Shown here: positions 18,578-26,396 of the stretch, piece after piece
Layout of the letters: each line of letters opens with the position of its first letter
How positions within the stretch are numbered: position 1 is the stretch's first letter
DNA from: Rhodothermia bacterium
Lineage (GTDB): Bacteria; Bacteroidota; Rhodothermia; Balneolales; Balneolaceae
DNA length: 64,000 bases
Direction: 5' to 3'
Assembly: GCA_030427885.1 (NCBI GenBank)
Contig: JAUICM010000004.1
Coordinates: 310,001-374,000, forward strand
The notes under the pieces: model-generated
What the model was told of the DNA's origin: nothing
What the model saw: only the letters and a program-made list of their open reading frames with translations
The model's database searches: none
Translations under genes and position numbers: made by a program

Positions 18578-19228
18578 TCAGTCTTCGTCCCGTAATTTTG
18601 GGATAGGCTGAACAAGATCCTTCGAGTTATTCGAGACATCATTCACCAGATCGGGCACACGGAAAACAGTCATTTCAGGGAGTAGCAGGGTGTCATTAAA
18701 TCCCAATTCCAGCAGTTTAGGTGCATTTCCATTAAGCCATGAATTGAAATTCATAGGATTCAGGATGCATGGCATGGTATCGTCCAAAGGCTTGATAAGC
18801 ACGTTTGCCTCAGTTGTGAAAGTACAGAAAGTATTGCGCGAATCTTCATTTTCAACATAAAAACCAGCGATACCTAACAATTCCTGTGTATGGATTCTGA
18901 CGAAAAAGGGCAGAGGGTCTTTTACAGATTGCTTCCACTTGTAGAAACCATTGATGGGGATAATGCATGAATTTGATTTCAGAAGCTTCAGATACTCCGG
19001 GTCATGCAGGACCTCATCAGCATTTAAACTGGTAATGGTGGTTTCTCCGTTTTTGATTCCCCAAATAGCAGAGTCCATCTCAAGCACACCTGCGTTAGAC
19101 CTGATGATCGGTAGCGTATGTCCGGTATTTGCATTGAAGTTAGGTTGTAGAAAAGCTTCTGATGCCGAAACGATCCCGAAGACCTCTTCAATGGTATCAG
19201 GGTCTGTATTAATTACGTAACGTTCCAT
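18578..19228 (-). CDS. SRAP (HMCES/YedK)-fold protein lacking catalytic residues
   Basis: A 216-residue protein with the SRAP layout: MxxRY-type start, AIWGI near 55-59, SLNADEV (67-73), IPINGFYKWKQ (90-100), PFFVRI and PLDDTMPCIL (147-156). SRAP enzymes shield abasic sites in single-stranded DNA through Cys2, with Asn, Glu and His helping. Here the start is MERY, so Cys2 is absent; the Glu of GFxEWK is Lys97; the His of HDRMP is Asp149. Only Asn69 remains. No upstream in-frame MCGR start exists. It is therefore probably a DNA-binding pseudo-enzyme or a repurposed paralogue. The SRAP fold call is by motif alignment and fairly secure; the consequence is inference. Confidence 0.8.
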   Translation of the reverse strand: MERYVINTDPDTIEEVFGIVSASEAFLQPNFNANTGHTLPIIRSNAGVLEMDSAIWGIKNGETTITSLNADEVLHDPEYLKLLKSNSCIIPINGFYKWKQSVKDPLPFFVRIHTQELLGIAGFYVENEDSRNTFCTFTTEANVLIKPLDDTMPCILNPMNFNSWLNGNAPKLLELGFNDTLLLPEMTVFRVPDLVNDVSNNSKDLVQPIPKLRDED

Positions 19229-19254
19229 AAATCCCTGTTTGTTTAATGCAGTAT

Positions 19255-19280
19255 GTTTGTATTATCAAGTGTATACAAAC
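19255..19280. promoter_or_regulatory. inverted repeat between divergent SRAP and CPBP genes
   Basis: GTTTGTAT (19255-19262) and ATACAAAC (19273-19280) form an 8-bp perfect inverted repeat with a 10-nt spacer in the 73-nt divergent promoter region. It could be a shared operator or chance in AT-rich DNA. Confidence 0.3.
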
Positions 19281-19301
19281 TGATAAAGTTCCGGATTTAG
19301 T

Positions 19302-20243
19302 ATGAACCCATTTTATAATCCCGCAGAACGAAGGCTCAGAGCTGCTTTCAGAATCATTATTTACATATTCCTGTCTTTCCTGGCAATGGGTTTTAGTTTA
19401 ATGGCTCCTCTTGGCGGGCTTGAATATGTGCTTGCTACGCTGGGAATTTTTGGGATATTCTGGCTGAGTTTCAGGTTTACCGATAACCGGTTGAATATTT
19501 CACAAGCGGGTTTACAGCTTTCGCCGGAGTGGTGGAAGGAATACGGAGTCGGGGTTTCGATAGGTTTTGTGGTAATGACACTCATCTTTGTAACGGAGTT
19601 ATTGATGGGAGACCTGGAGATTACTGGTTTTGGTTGGGAAGCTGTAGGGCATCAGTTTTGGGTAATTCCGGTGTTGATCTTTTTGATACAGATGGGTTGC
19701 GTCGGCTTTTATGAAGAGTTGATTTCCAGAAGCTATTTGATCACGAACTTCAAAGAGGGGTTGACTGTTTTTAATGTTACCCCGGAAAAAGCCACCGTTT
19801 TGGCCATAATTATCAGTTCCTCACTTTTTGGAATAGCCCATGCAGGGAACCCTAATGCAACTATATTTGCGGTTATTAATATCGTGGTAGCTGGGGTAAT
19901 GTTGGCTATTCCATATGTGATGACAGGAAACCTGTCTTATTCGATAGGGCTTCACACCTCATGGAATTTTTTTCAGGCGGGTTTCTTCGGATTTAAGGTA
20001 AGCGGGATAACAGTTCGTAATTCTGTGATCAATATCCGGCAGGGAGGAAATGACCTGTGGACAGGCGGTACATTTGGTCCTGAGGGAGGTATTATAGGAT
20101 TGATAGCTGTACTACTGATTGCTGTATTTTTTGTGGTCTATCTCAGAAAACGCAATAACAGGGTTATGATACATCCGTCATTTCGAAAAACCTTTTTACA
20201 GAACAAAGAAGAAAGTTTAGCAAAATCAGATGAGCTTGCCTGA
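19302..20243 (+). CDS. CPBP-family intramembrane glutamic endopeptidase
   Basis: A 313-residue protein with about eight membrane helices. The three Abi/CPBP motifs are present in order: FYEELISRSYL (EExxxR, near 143), FGIAHAGNP (FxxxH, near 177) and LHTSWNFFQ (HxxxN/B, near 218). The family includes Rce1-type proteases and bacteriocin-immunity proteins; the natural substrate is unknown. The cytoplasmic tail is basic and about 35 residues long. The gene is divergent from the SRAP-like gene and lies 97 nt before the DEAD-box gene. Proteolytic activity is inferred from intact motifs. Confidence 0.9.
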   Translation: MNPFYNPAERRLRAAFRIIIYIFLSFLAMGFSLMAPLGGLEYVLATLGIFGIFWLSFRFTDNRLNISQAGLQLSPEWWKEYGVGVSIGFVVMTLIFVTELLMGDLEITGFGWEAVGHQFWVIPVLIFLIQMGCVGFYEELISRSYLITNFKEGLTVFNVTPEKATVLAIIISSSLFGIAHAGNPNATIFAVINIVVAGVMLAIPYVMTGNLSYSIGLHTSWNFFQAGFFGFKVSGITVRNSVINIRQGGNDLWTGGTFGPEGGIIGLIAVLLIAVFFVVYLRKRNNRVMIHPSFRKTFLQNKEESLAKSDELA

Positions 20244-20252
20244 CAAGTTTTG

Positions 20253-20260
20253 TATATTTG
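20253..20260 (+). promoter_or_regulatory. candidate -7 promoter box for the DEAD-box gene
   Basis: TATATTTG matches the Bacteroidota -7 consensus TAnnTTTG, 80 nt before the start of the DEAD-box gene. The matching TTG -33 box is not at the usual distance (nearest TTG 14 nt upstream), so confidence is low. Confidence 0.3.
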
Positions 20261-20340
20261 TCCCGCTTTGGGTGTTCCCGGAGCATTGATCTTTGAAAAT
20301 TGAACGATAACGCCAAAAAATGAAGAAAGAGGTGTAACCA

Positions 20341-22197
20341 TTGTCTTTTGATGAATATGGCCTGAGCCCCGAAATTTTGAGCGGGCTGGCAGACGTAAGA
20401 ATAGATAAACCTACACCTCTCCAACAAGAAGTTTTAACTCCGGCGCTACAAGGCAAACATATGCTTGTAAAAGCGGAAGACGGAGATGAAGGCATTTTTT
20501 TGATTCCGGCATTACAGAAAATAGCTGGAAACGGAGAGGTAAGTGGCACACAAGTTTTAATACTAACACCATCTATAGAAAGGGCGAATAGAATTGACGA
20601 ATTGGTTTGGGCGATGGGATATCATGCTCAGATCAGTAGCGCACTGCTCTCAATGAAAGGAAATAAGGATGAGCAGGAAAAAGCCGTGATAGATGGGGCT
20701 CCCGTGATTGTAGCAAATCCCGGTAGACTAATTGAAATACTGGAAAAGAATGATGTTGGACTGAATGATCTCAAGCTAATTGTGATCGATGAAGCCCACA
20801 ACATGGATAATTTTAACCTGGTTAACAGGGTGAAGGATATCCTGCGTTTTGTAAAAGGGGAACCACAAACCCTGATCCTATCCAGTTCTCATAATAATGC
20901 AACTAAGCAGCTGGCTGAAGCTGCGCTTAAGAATCCTGAATTAGTAGGATTTGAAGCATCAAATGGTCAGGAGGAAAACGACTCTGAAAGAGTAAGTTCC
21001 GTTGAGGATGTAGATCTGAAAGCGGCTGAAAAGAAGCTCGAGAAAGCAGGTGTGGAAGTAGTGCTTAATCCTGAGAAACAGGAGAAGGAACAAGAGCGGG
21101 AGACCGAAGCCATCGAAGAATCAGAAGTTGATCTCGAGGAAGCGGAGAAGAAGCTTGATGAGGCTGAGGTAGAAGTAGTACTAAACCCGGAAGAAGCTGA
21201 AACTACAAACGAAGAAGCCGAATCTGATAAGGAAGAAAAAGAACAAACCGAGATCGACCTTAAAGAAGCTGAAGAAAAGCTTAAAGAGGTTAGTGTAAAA
21301 GTAGTTCTGAAAAAGGACATTCCTGAGCAACCAAAGAATACTGAAACTGATGATGCTCAGGTGGAAGTAGAGCCTGTGCTCGCTAACAAGATCCTGCAGG
21401 GAGAAGATGAACCTGATTCAATTGAAAAGTCGCTTGAACAAGGATATATCAACGTTCCTCCACGGATGAAAATTTCAACACTGATGGCTCACCTGGAAAG
21501 TACCGGTGCTGGAAAAGTGGCCGTATTTGCCGCTTCCAAAAGAACCACAGATCGACTGTTCCGTATCATCAGGAAGAAGAACTGGGGTGTGGTAAGCATC
21601 AGTGATTCCCTGGACGAAGAAACTTACAACGAACGCTTTGCCAGATTTACCTCAGGTAGTGCACGGGTGCTATTGGTTGGTGGAATTTCCGCTACTAAAG
21701 TTGAGATAGATGCCGTTGAACAGGTTATCAATTATGATGTACCTGATGATGTTGATGAGTACCGTTACCGTGCCGAATTGGTTGGAAATGGAAAAGCATC
21801 CCGTATCGTATCTTTGGTTTCCAAAATGGATAAAGATGATATTGACCGGATAACGAAAGAAGTAGGATATCCACCAAATGAGCTTTCTCTTCCTGTTGAA
21901 GTTGAGGAAAAGAAAAAGAAGAAAAGTGGTAAAAAATCCGGTTCAAAAGGAAAATCCACCGGCAGGTCCAATAACCGAAATAACAACCGAGACAATAATC
22001 GGAGTGGCGGAAAAGGAAGAAATAATAATTCCAGAGGACGGAATAACCGCGGCTCAGTTAAGCCGAAGAGATCAAAGAAAAAAGACGATCTGTCACTTCC
22101 ACGACCAACATATGATGGTCTTTCCGGCGGAAGAGAAGGCAACAAAAAGAAAGAATCCGGCGGAGTATTCGGCTGGGTAAAAAAGCTATTTGATTAA
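20341..22197 (+). CDS. degenerate DEAD/DEAH-box RNA helicase-like protein with acidic repeat insert
   Basis: A 618-residue protein from TTG 20341. The two RecA-like halves are recognisable: Q motif KPTPLQQEVL, IVANPGRL, DEAH (150-153) and VFAASKRTTDRL. Key ATPase motifs are lost, however. Walker A reads AEDGDEGIF (46-54) with no GKT; motif V reads GISATKVEID with no ARGxD; motif VI reads YRYRAELVGNG (474-484) with no HRxGRxGR. Between the halves are three acidic, helical repeats starting at 224, 263 and 305 (pattern DLKEAEKKLxEAxVEVVLNP). The C terminus is a basic KKKSGKKSG and R/N/G-rich tail of about 70 residues, typical of RNA-binding. It is probably an RNA-binding protein without helicase activity. 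A strong terminator follows. Confidence 0.85.
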   Translation: MSFDEYGLSPEILSGLADVRIDKPTPLQQEVLTPALQGKHMLVKAEDGDEGIFLIPALQKIAGNGEVSGTQVLILTPSIERANRIDELVWAMGYHAQISSALLSMKGNKDEQEKAVIDGAPVIVANPGRLIEILEKNDVGLNDLKLIVIDEAHNMDNFNLVNRVKDILRFVKGEPQTLILSSSHNNATKQLAEAALKNPELVGFEASNGQEENDSERVSSVEDVDLKAAEKKLEKAGVEVVLNPEKQEKEQERETEAIEESEVDLEEAEKKLDEAEVEVVLNPEEAETTNEEAESDKEEKEQTEIDLKEAEEKLKEVSVKVVLKKDIPEQPKNTETDDAQVEVEPVLANKILQGEDEPDSIEKSLEQGYINVPPRMKISTLMAHLESTGAGKVAVFAASKRTTDRLFRIIRKKNWGVVSISDSLDEETYNERFARFTSGSARVLLVGGISATKVEIDAVEQVINYDVPDDVDEYRYRAELVGNGKASRIVSLVSKMDKDDIDRITKEVGYPPNELSLPVEVEEKKKKKSGKKSGSKGKSTGRSNNRNNNRDNNRSGGKGRNNNSRGRNNRGSVKPKRSKKKDDLSLPRPTYDGLSGGREGNKKKESGGVFGWVKKLFD

Positions 22198-22220
22198 ATC
22201 TGATCTCTATTCAATGTTTA

Positions 22221-22250
22221 AAGCACCTCAATTTGAGGTGCTTTTTTTTG
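22221..22250 (+). terminator. rho-independent terminator of the DEAD-box gene
   Basis: AAGCACCTC and GAGGTGCTT form a perfect 9-bp stem (extendable to 11 bp) with a short AATTT loop, followed by eight T. Confidence 0.93.
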
Positions 22251-22583
22251 GCCGTTATTCTTATAGTTTCATCACTGGCAGGAATGAGCTTATTTGTCAT
22301 TGCATTTTCATATCAAATGACGGTTGAGAAAGAAGGGGTTAGTTTTCGAAGGCTTTTTTTAAAAGACAAATATGTTAAATACGAAAACCTCCGTGAGATC
22401 GCTCTTGGAGGATATTTTATATATCTGGGTTATTCACGAGGAAGACTGGGAATTGATTTTGTAAATCAGGATTGGAAAAAAACAGCGGAGCTAGTTGTTG
22501 GTTATACTTCTGAAATATCAGGCTTGAAAGTGAGTGGAAATAAGAAAGCTGTTAAAAAATATTTTGGCGACAGAACCGGGTGA
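22248..22583 (+). CDS. small membrane protein, unknown, starting inside a terminator tract
   Basis: About 112 residues: an N-terminal hydrophobic helix (AVILIVSSLAGMSLFVIAFS) and a soluble domain beginning MTVEKEGVSFRRLFLKD that resembles bacterial PH-like domains (YENLREIALGG, LGIDF). The frame is open from TTG 22233, inside the terminator stem of the upstream gene. TTG 22248 is the first start that preserves the whole helix but lies at the end of the T tract. ATG 22284 is the first ATG but cuts the helix in half. It may be a gene whose 5' end was overrun by the terminator, or a truncated relic. Confidence in expression is moderate. Confidence 0.5.
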   Translation: MAVILIVSSLAGMSLFVIAFSYQMTVEKEGVSFRRLFLKDKYVKYENLREIALGGYFIYLGYSRGRLGIDFVNQDWKKTAELVVGYTSEISGLKVSGNKKAVKKYFGDRTG

Positions 22584-22653
22584 TTCTAAACGTATTTATT
22601 TACAATGTCTTTAAATTCATTAGAGTAACTTCTACCAACATAAATGGAGTTAC

Positions 22654-23487
22654 ATGAAAAAGATTTTAGGAATGATCTTGTGTGCGGTTATGATTATGGG
22701 AAATATATTCGCCCAATATTCGGCAATGACCTACAACATTCGATACAGCACACCAAACGACGAAGAAAACTGGTGGGAGAATCGTAAAGAATGGGTTGCT
22801 GATCTGATACGTTTTTATGAACCGGATGTGTTTGGGATTCAGGAAGGACTGGATTCACAAGTTCAATTTTTAGATAGCGCGCTTTCAGAATATAAATTTG
22901 TTGGGGTGGGACGAGATGATGGTAAGAAGGCAGGCGAGTATTCAGCACTTTTCTATAAACCAGATTTGGTAGAGGTTCTTGATAGCGGAACATTCTGGTT
23001 ATCGGAAACACCGGATAAGGTCTCGGTTGGATGGGATGCCTCAATGGAGCGGATTTCAACATGGGCAAAACTGAAAATAAAAAGGACCGGGCAGGAGTAT
23101 TTTGTCTTTAATGCTCATTTGGATCACAGAGGGCCTGAATCAAGACTGAATGCAGTTAAACTGATCTATGAGATAGCCTCAGAGAAGAATAAGGATGGGC
23201 TTCCCTTGATTGTGATGGGAGATCTAAATGCCACACCGCATGACCCACCAATCAAATATTTATCATCAGTAATGAGTGATTCCAGGTTGATCTCTGAAAA
23301 CCCACCTTATGGTCCTGAAGGAACGTTTAATGGCTTTGATACGTCACGGCCTCTCAATGACAGAATCGATCATATTTTTGTAAACGAGATGATAAAAGTG
23401 CAGAAATATGCTGTGATCACTGATACACGTGATCTTCGCACTCCATCAGATCACCTGCCGGTCTACATTGAGTTTCGTTTAAACTAA
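22654..23487 (+). CDS. secreted endonuclease/exonuclease/phosphatase-family protein
   Basis: A 277-residue protein with a signal peptide (MKKILGMILCAVMIMGNIFA) and a complete EEP fold. Metal and catalytic residues are in YNIRYSTPND (Asn), FGIQEG (Glu), FNAHLDHRG (His), VMGDLNATP (Asp, Asn), DRIDHIF (Asp) and SDHLPVY (Asp-His). Bacteroidota-type homologues of this size, secreted and with WWxxRK near the start, are usually annotated as EEP-family hydrolases acting on nucleic acids, sugar phosphates or phospholipids. The substrate cannot be chosen from sequence. It is a monocistronic gene ending at a shared terminator with the oxoamine synthase gene. Confidence 0.9.
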   Translation: MKKILGMILCAVMIMGNIFAQYSAMTYNIRYSTPNDEENWWENRKEWVADLIRFYEPDVFGIQEGLDSQVQFLDSALSEYKFVGVGRDDGKKAGEYSALFYKPDLVEVLDSGTFWLSETPDKVSVGWDASMERISTWAKLKIKRTGQEYFVFNAHLDHRGPESRLNAVKLIYEIASEKNKDGLPLIVMGDLNATPHDPPIKYLSSVMSDSRLISENPPYGPEGTFNGFDTSRPLNDRIDHIFVNEMIKVQKYAVITDTRDLRTPSDHLPVYIEFRLN

Positions 23488-23498
23488 GGGATATTAAA

Positions 23499-23528
23499 AA
23501 ACCCTCTTGGTTCCTACCAAGAGGGTTT
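23499..23528. terminator. bidirectional terminator
   Basis: A 12-bp perfect stem AAACCCTCTTGG/CCAAGAGGGTTT with a 6-nt loop lies between convergent genes. The T run is best on the minus strand. Confidence 0.92.
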
Positions 23529-23562
23529 CAAGCATAGATGACCACTATACTAGTAGCAGCTT

Positions 23563-24789
23563 TTAAGCACTGAGCTTAGCAGCGGCTGCAAACACAAAAT
23601 CCTTAATTGCGGCGAAAGCAGCAAGTGTTTTTTCAATATGTTCGTCATTATGTGCCGCAGTAGGTATCAATCGTATTAAAACAGTGCCTTTTGGCACTAC
23701 CGGATATGCTACTCCGCTTACGAAAACACCATGTTCTTCCCGCAGTTTGCGCATAATGTCCTGGCAGAGGTCTGTACTGCCCTGGGTAAGAACCGGAGTA
23801 ACAGGGCTTTCTGAAGGCAGAACATTATACCCGATCTTTTTTAATCCATCACGTAACTTGATAGTGTTATCCCATAATTTCTCGCGCCATTCCGGATGCT
23901 GGCGAATCATCTTAATGCGCTCACGTGCAGTTACTGTGATTGGCATTGGTAGAGATTTTGCAAAGATCTGGCTTCGTACATTTGCTTTCAGGAATTCAAT
24001 AACGCGTGGCTCAGAAGCAACAAAAGCACCAATAAGTGCAACAGCCTTGGCAAAAGTTCCGAAATAGATATCGATACCATCCTGACAGTTAAGCTGGGTT
24101 CCGGTTCCAGAACCGTCATTACCAAGAGTTCCGAATCCATGGGCATCGTCAACTAAAAGTCTGAATGGAACTTCTTTCTTGAGTTCGATGATCTCAGGAA
24201 GGATTCCAAGATCGCCAGTCATACCAAATACTCCTTCAGTAACAACCAGAATAGAGGAGTTTTCCTTCATTCTGGATTTGGCTCTGAACAGCTGTTTCTT
24301 GAAGCTTTCAATATCGTTGTGCTTGAACACAGATTTTTCGCCCATGGCAAGCTGTTTACCATCAACAATACAGGCATGGCTTAACTCGTCATAGATCAGG
24401 AAATCATTACGATCAACCAGAGCGTGAATTACACTCATGATACCCTGGTAGCCATAGTTCAAAAGAAGAGCGTCAGGTTTGTGTACAAAATCAGCAAGCT
24501 CTTTTTCAAGTAATTCATGTTCGGTAGAATTACCGGTCATGAGACGGGCCCCCATAGGAGCACTTAGAGAGTACTCCGCGGTTGCAGCGGCATCAACTTT
24601 TTTAATCTCTTCATTACTTCCGATACCGAGGTAATCGTTTATACTCCAAACGATCACATCTTTATCATTAAATTTCATTTCAGGGCCCAGTGGTCCTTCG
24701 AGCCTTGGGAAAGTGTAATAGCCATAACCTTCAGAAGTGAAAGGGCCAAGAGGACTTGGGCGTCCCTCGATCTTGTCAAATAAATCCAT
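23563..24789 (-). CDS. alpha-oxoamine synthase family PLP enzyme (SPT/KBL-like)
   Basis: A 408-residue class II aminotransferase-fold enzyme. It has the usual alpha-oxoamine synthase features: SINDYLGIGSN near 50, MGARLMTGNSTEHELLE near 80, YDELSHACIVDG, VDDAHGFGTLG (Asp and His holding PLP) and the PLP lysine in TFAKAVALIGAF. The family condenses an amino acid with an acyl-CoA: serine palmitoyltransferase, glycine C-acetyltransferase or 8-amino-7-oxononanoate synthase. The N terminus (PLGPFTSEGYGYYTFPRLEG) fits the Bacteroidota group often linked with sphingolipid synthesis. No biotin or threonine-degradation gene is adjacent. The acyl and amino donors remain unassigned. Confidence 0.88.
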   Translation of the reverse strand: MDLFDKIEGRPSPLGPFTSEGYGYYTFPRLEGPLGPEMKFNDKDVIVWSINDYLGIGSNEEIKKVDAAATAEYSLSAPMGARLMTGNSTEHELLEKELADFVHKPDALLLNYGYQGIMSVIHALVDRNDFLIYDELSHACIVDGKQLAMGEKSVFKHNDIESFKKQLFRAKSRMKENSSILVVTEGVFGMTGDLGILPEIIELKKEVPFRLLVDDAHGFGTLGNDGSGTGTQLNCQDGIDIYFGTFAKAVALIGAFVASEPRVIEFLKANVRSQIFAKSLPMPITVTARERIKMIRQHPEWREKLWDNTIKLRDGLKKIGYNVLPSESPVTPVLTQGSTDLCQDIMRKLREEHGVFVSGVAYPVVPKGTVLIRLIPTAAHNDEHIEKTLAAFAAIKDFVFAAAAKLSA

Positions 24790-24915
24790 GCAAAAAGACG
24801 TGTTTTAAATATAGTTAGTTAACTTTTTGACCTTTTTTTGTCTAAGCAAATAATCGATAAATGTACGTAAAACTACATTCAACTAAAAAAATGAGAGATT
24901 ATCATTGGATTAAAA

Positions 24916-24945
24916 AAGGCCCGAAAAAGGGCCTTCATGATATGC
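24916..24945 (-). terminator. terminator of the choice-of-anchor-B gene
   Basis: The stem AAGGCCC/GGGCCTT (24916-24922 and 24929-24935) is followed on the minus strand by TTTTTTAAT at lower coordinates. It lies 30 nt after the stop at 24965. Confidence 0.9.
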
Positions 24946-24964
24946 TAAGATATGAAAGTTAAAA

Positions 24965-26347
24965 TCAGAACTCTGGCTTAAGGATAAAAAGCCCATCCCG
25001 AATATCACTAACAACAATCACTCCGCTTTCGAAGAACGGGTAACTGCTCCAGGTTCCGTTGAAGGAAACTTCCTGCTGATCAGGATTAGTAGGTTGAGTA
25101 TCAAAATAAGCCATGAGTGACATATCTGCTTCAGACAGGTCGTTGATCTTTAATACACGCAACCCGGAAGTATAATTTGTTTGATAGACCTTGTTGTTCT
25201 TCACGTACAGATTATGATCAATAGAGGCTGTTCCCTGAGAATAGTAGCCCACAAAAGTTGGGTTTTCGAGATCAGACACATCCCAAACATACGTTTGAGT
25301 TCCACGCCCAATGTATAGTTCGTCCAGTTCATCATCCATAAGGAAGTATTTCTGGTCTTCAGTTAGCCAACCCTGATGCGAGTATCGGAATTCCGGATGG
25401 GCTTTGTAACCAATAGTTGTTGGGTTCGATTTATCAGTTACATCTGAAATTACTATGGTACCCTCAGCGGAGCTGAAACAGAGTTCTTTACCCGCATGTT
25501 CAGTGTCGGGGCCAGTGTAATCAACACATTGGGCATCATGAACATAACCCACACCGGCAGAATATCCATTATCGCCTTCAGTTTCAGGGTCGAAATAGCA
25601 ACCAGCAAAAGTAGGATTCAGCGGGTTTCTGATATCAATGATATGAAGTCCTGTTTCGCTTCTGCTGCCACAAATCTCAGCGCTGGTAACCCCAACGGCA
25701 TAAGCAAACCCGGAATTCTCGTTGATTACAATATTATGGGCATTATCTAAACGATCATAATGCGCATCATGAGTGAATTCCAGATAATCACCATCAAAAT
25801 CACGCAGGTGGGTCAGATCAAAGACCTGCATTCCATGCACCTGTCCGTCGCTTACCACAAACATATGGTTATTGTAAACTTTCATATCTCTCCAGGTAGA
25901 ACCTTCAGTGATTGCTTTAGCTTGCTGGCTGTCTCCAATACCTACAACACAAGCCGGAAAATCTTCAGGGCTAGTAAAAACTGTCTTTTGAGAATTGGAA
26001 GCTGACTCCAATAGTTTTCCTACAACAACAGGATTGTTGGGATCAGAAATATCTACAAAGCTAACACCATCATTGAGTCCAACTAAGGCGTATTCAGTTC
26101 CTGTCTGAGGATCGGTCCAACCCCAGATGTCATTTGCAGCAGCACCGCCTAACTCTTCAGCTGTGATATGAGCGTATAAACTAACTTTCTCGCAATCGTA
26201 TTTTCCTGCTGATTTACCATCTTCGCAAGGAAAGTTAGCTTCGGGAAGATTATTTGGGCTCGTTGGAGAATCTTTACATGCGGTAAGAAAGAGAACTGAA
26301 GAAAAGACCAGAAGTAATGAAAAGCGTGTCATCTTGAATGTATTCAT
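24965..26347 (-). CDS. choice-of-anchor B family lipoprotein (copy 1)
   Basis: 460 residues from ATG 26347, which gives a lipoprotein signal (MTRFSLLLVFSSVLFLTACK, lipobox LTAC). The mature protein has LVIVD-type beta-propeller blades: DIWGWTDPQTGTEYALVGLN, GVSFVDISDPNNP, HIIDIRNPLNPTFAGCYF and VWDVSDLENPTFVGYYS. This is the choice-of-anchor B domain found in large secreted proteins of Bacteroidota and others; the function is unknown and metal binding is possible from HDAH and SHQG motifs. Upstream in-frame codons would extend into the neighbouring gene and lack a signal. It is a tandem duplicate of the next gene on the same strand. Confidence 0.88.
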   Translation of the reverse strand: MNTFKMTRFSLLLVFSSVLFLTACKDSPTSPNNLPEANFPCEDGKSAGKYDCEKVSLYAHITAEELGGAAANDIWGWTDPQTGTEYALVGLNDGVSFVDISDPNNPVVVGKLLESASNSQKTVFTSPEDFPACVVGIGDSQQAKAITEGSTWRDMKVYNNHMFVVSDGQVHGMQVFDLTHLRDFDGDYLEFTHDAHYDRLDNAHNIVINENSGFAYAVGVTSAEICGSRSETGLHIIDIRNPLNPTFAGCYFDPETEGDNGYSAGVGYVHDAQCVDYTGPDTEHAGKELCFSSAEGTIVISDVTDKSNPTTIGYKAHPEFRYSHQGWLTEDQKYFLMDDELDELYIGRGTQTYVWDVSDLENPTFVGYYSQGTASIDHNLYVKNNKVYQTNYTSGLRVLKINDLSEADMSLMAYFDTQPTNPDQQEVSFNGTWSSYPFFESGVIVVSDIRDGLFILKPEF

Positions 26348-26396
26348 AATAATTTGACCTGTACTTATTTTAATAACGCATAGTAATGTATTTCTA

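Noticed and set aside
20967-21320. Ser/Phe-rich frame opposite the DEAD-box gene
   Set aside because: Antisense shadow of the acidic repeats, where GAA codons read as TTC.
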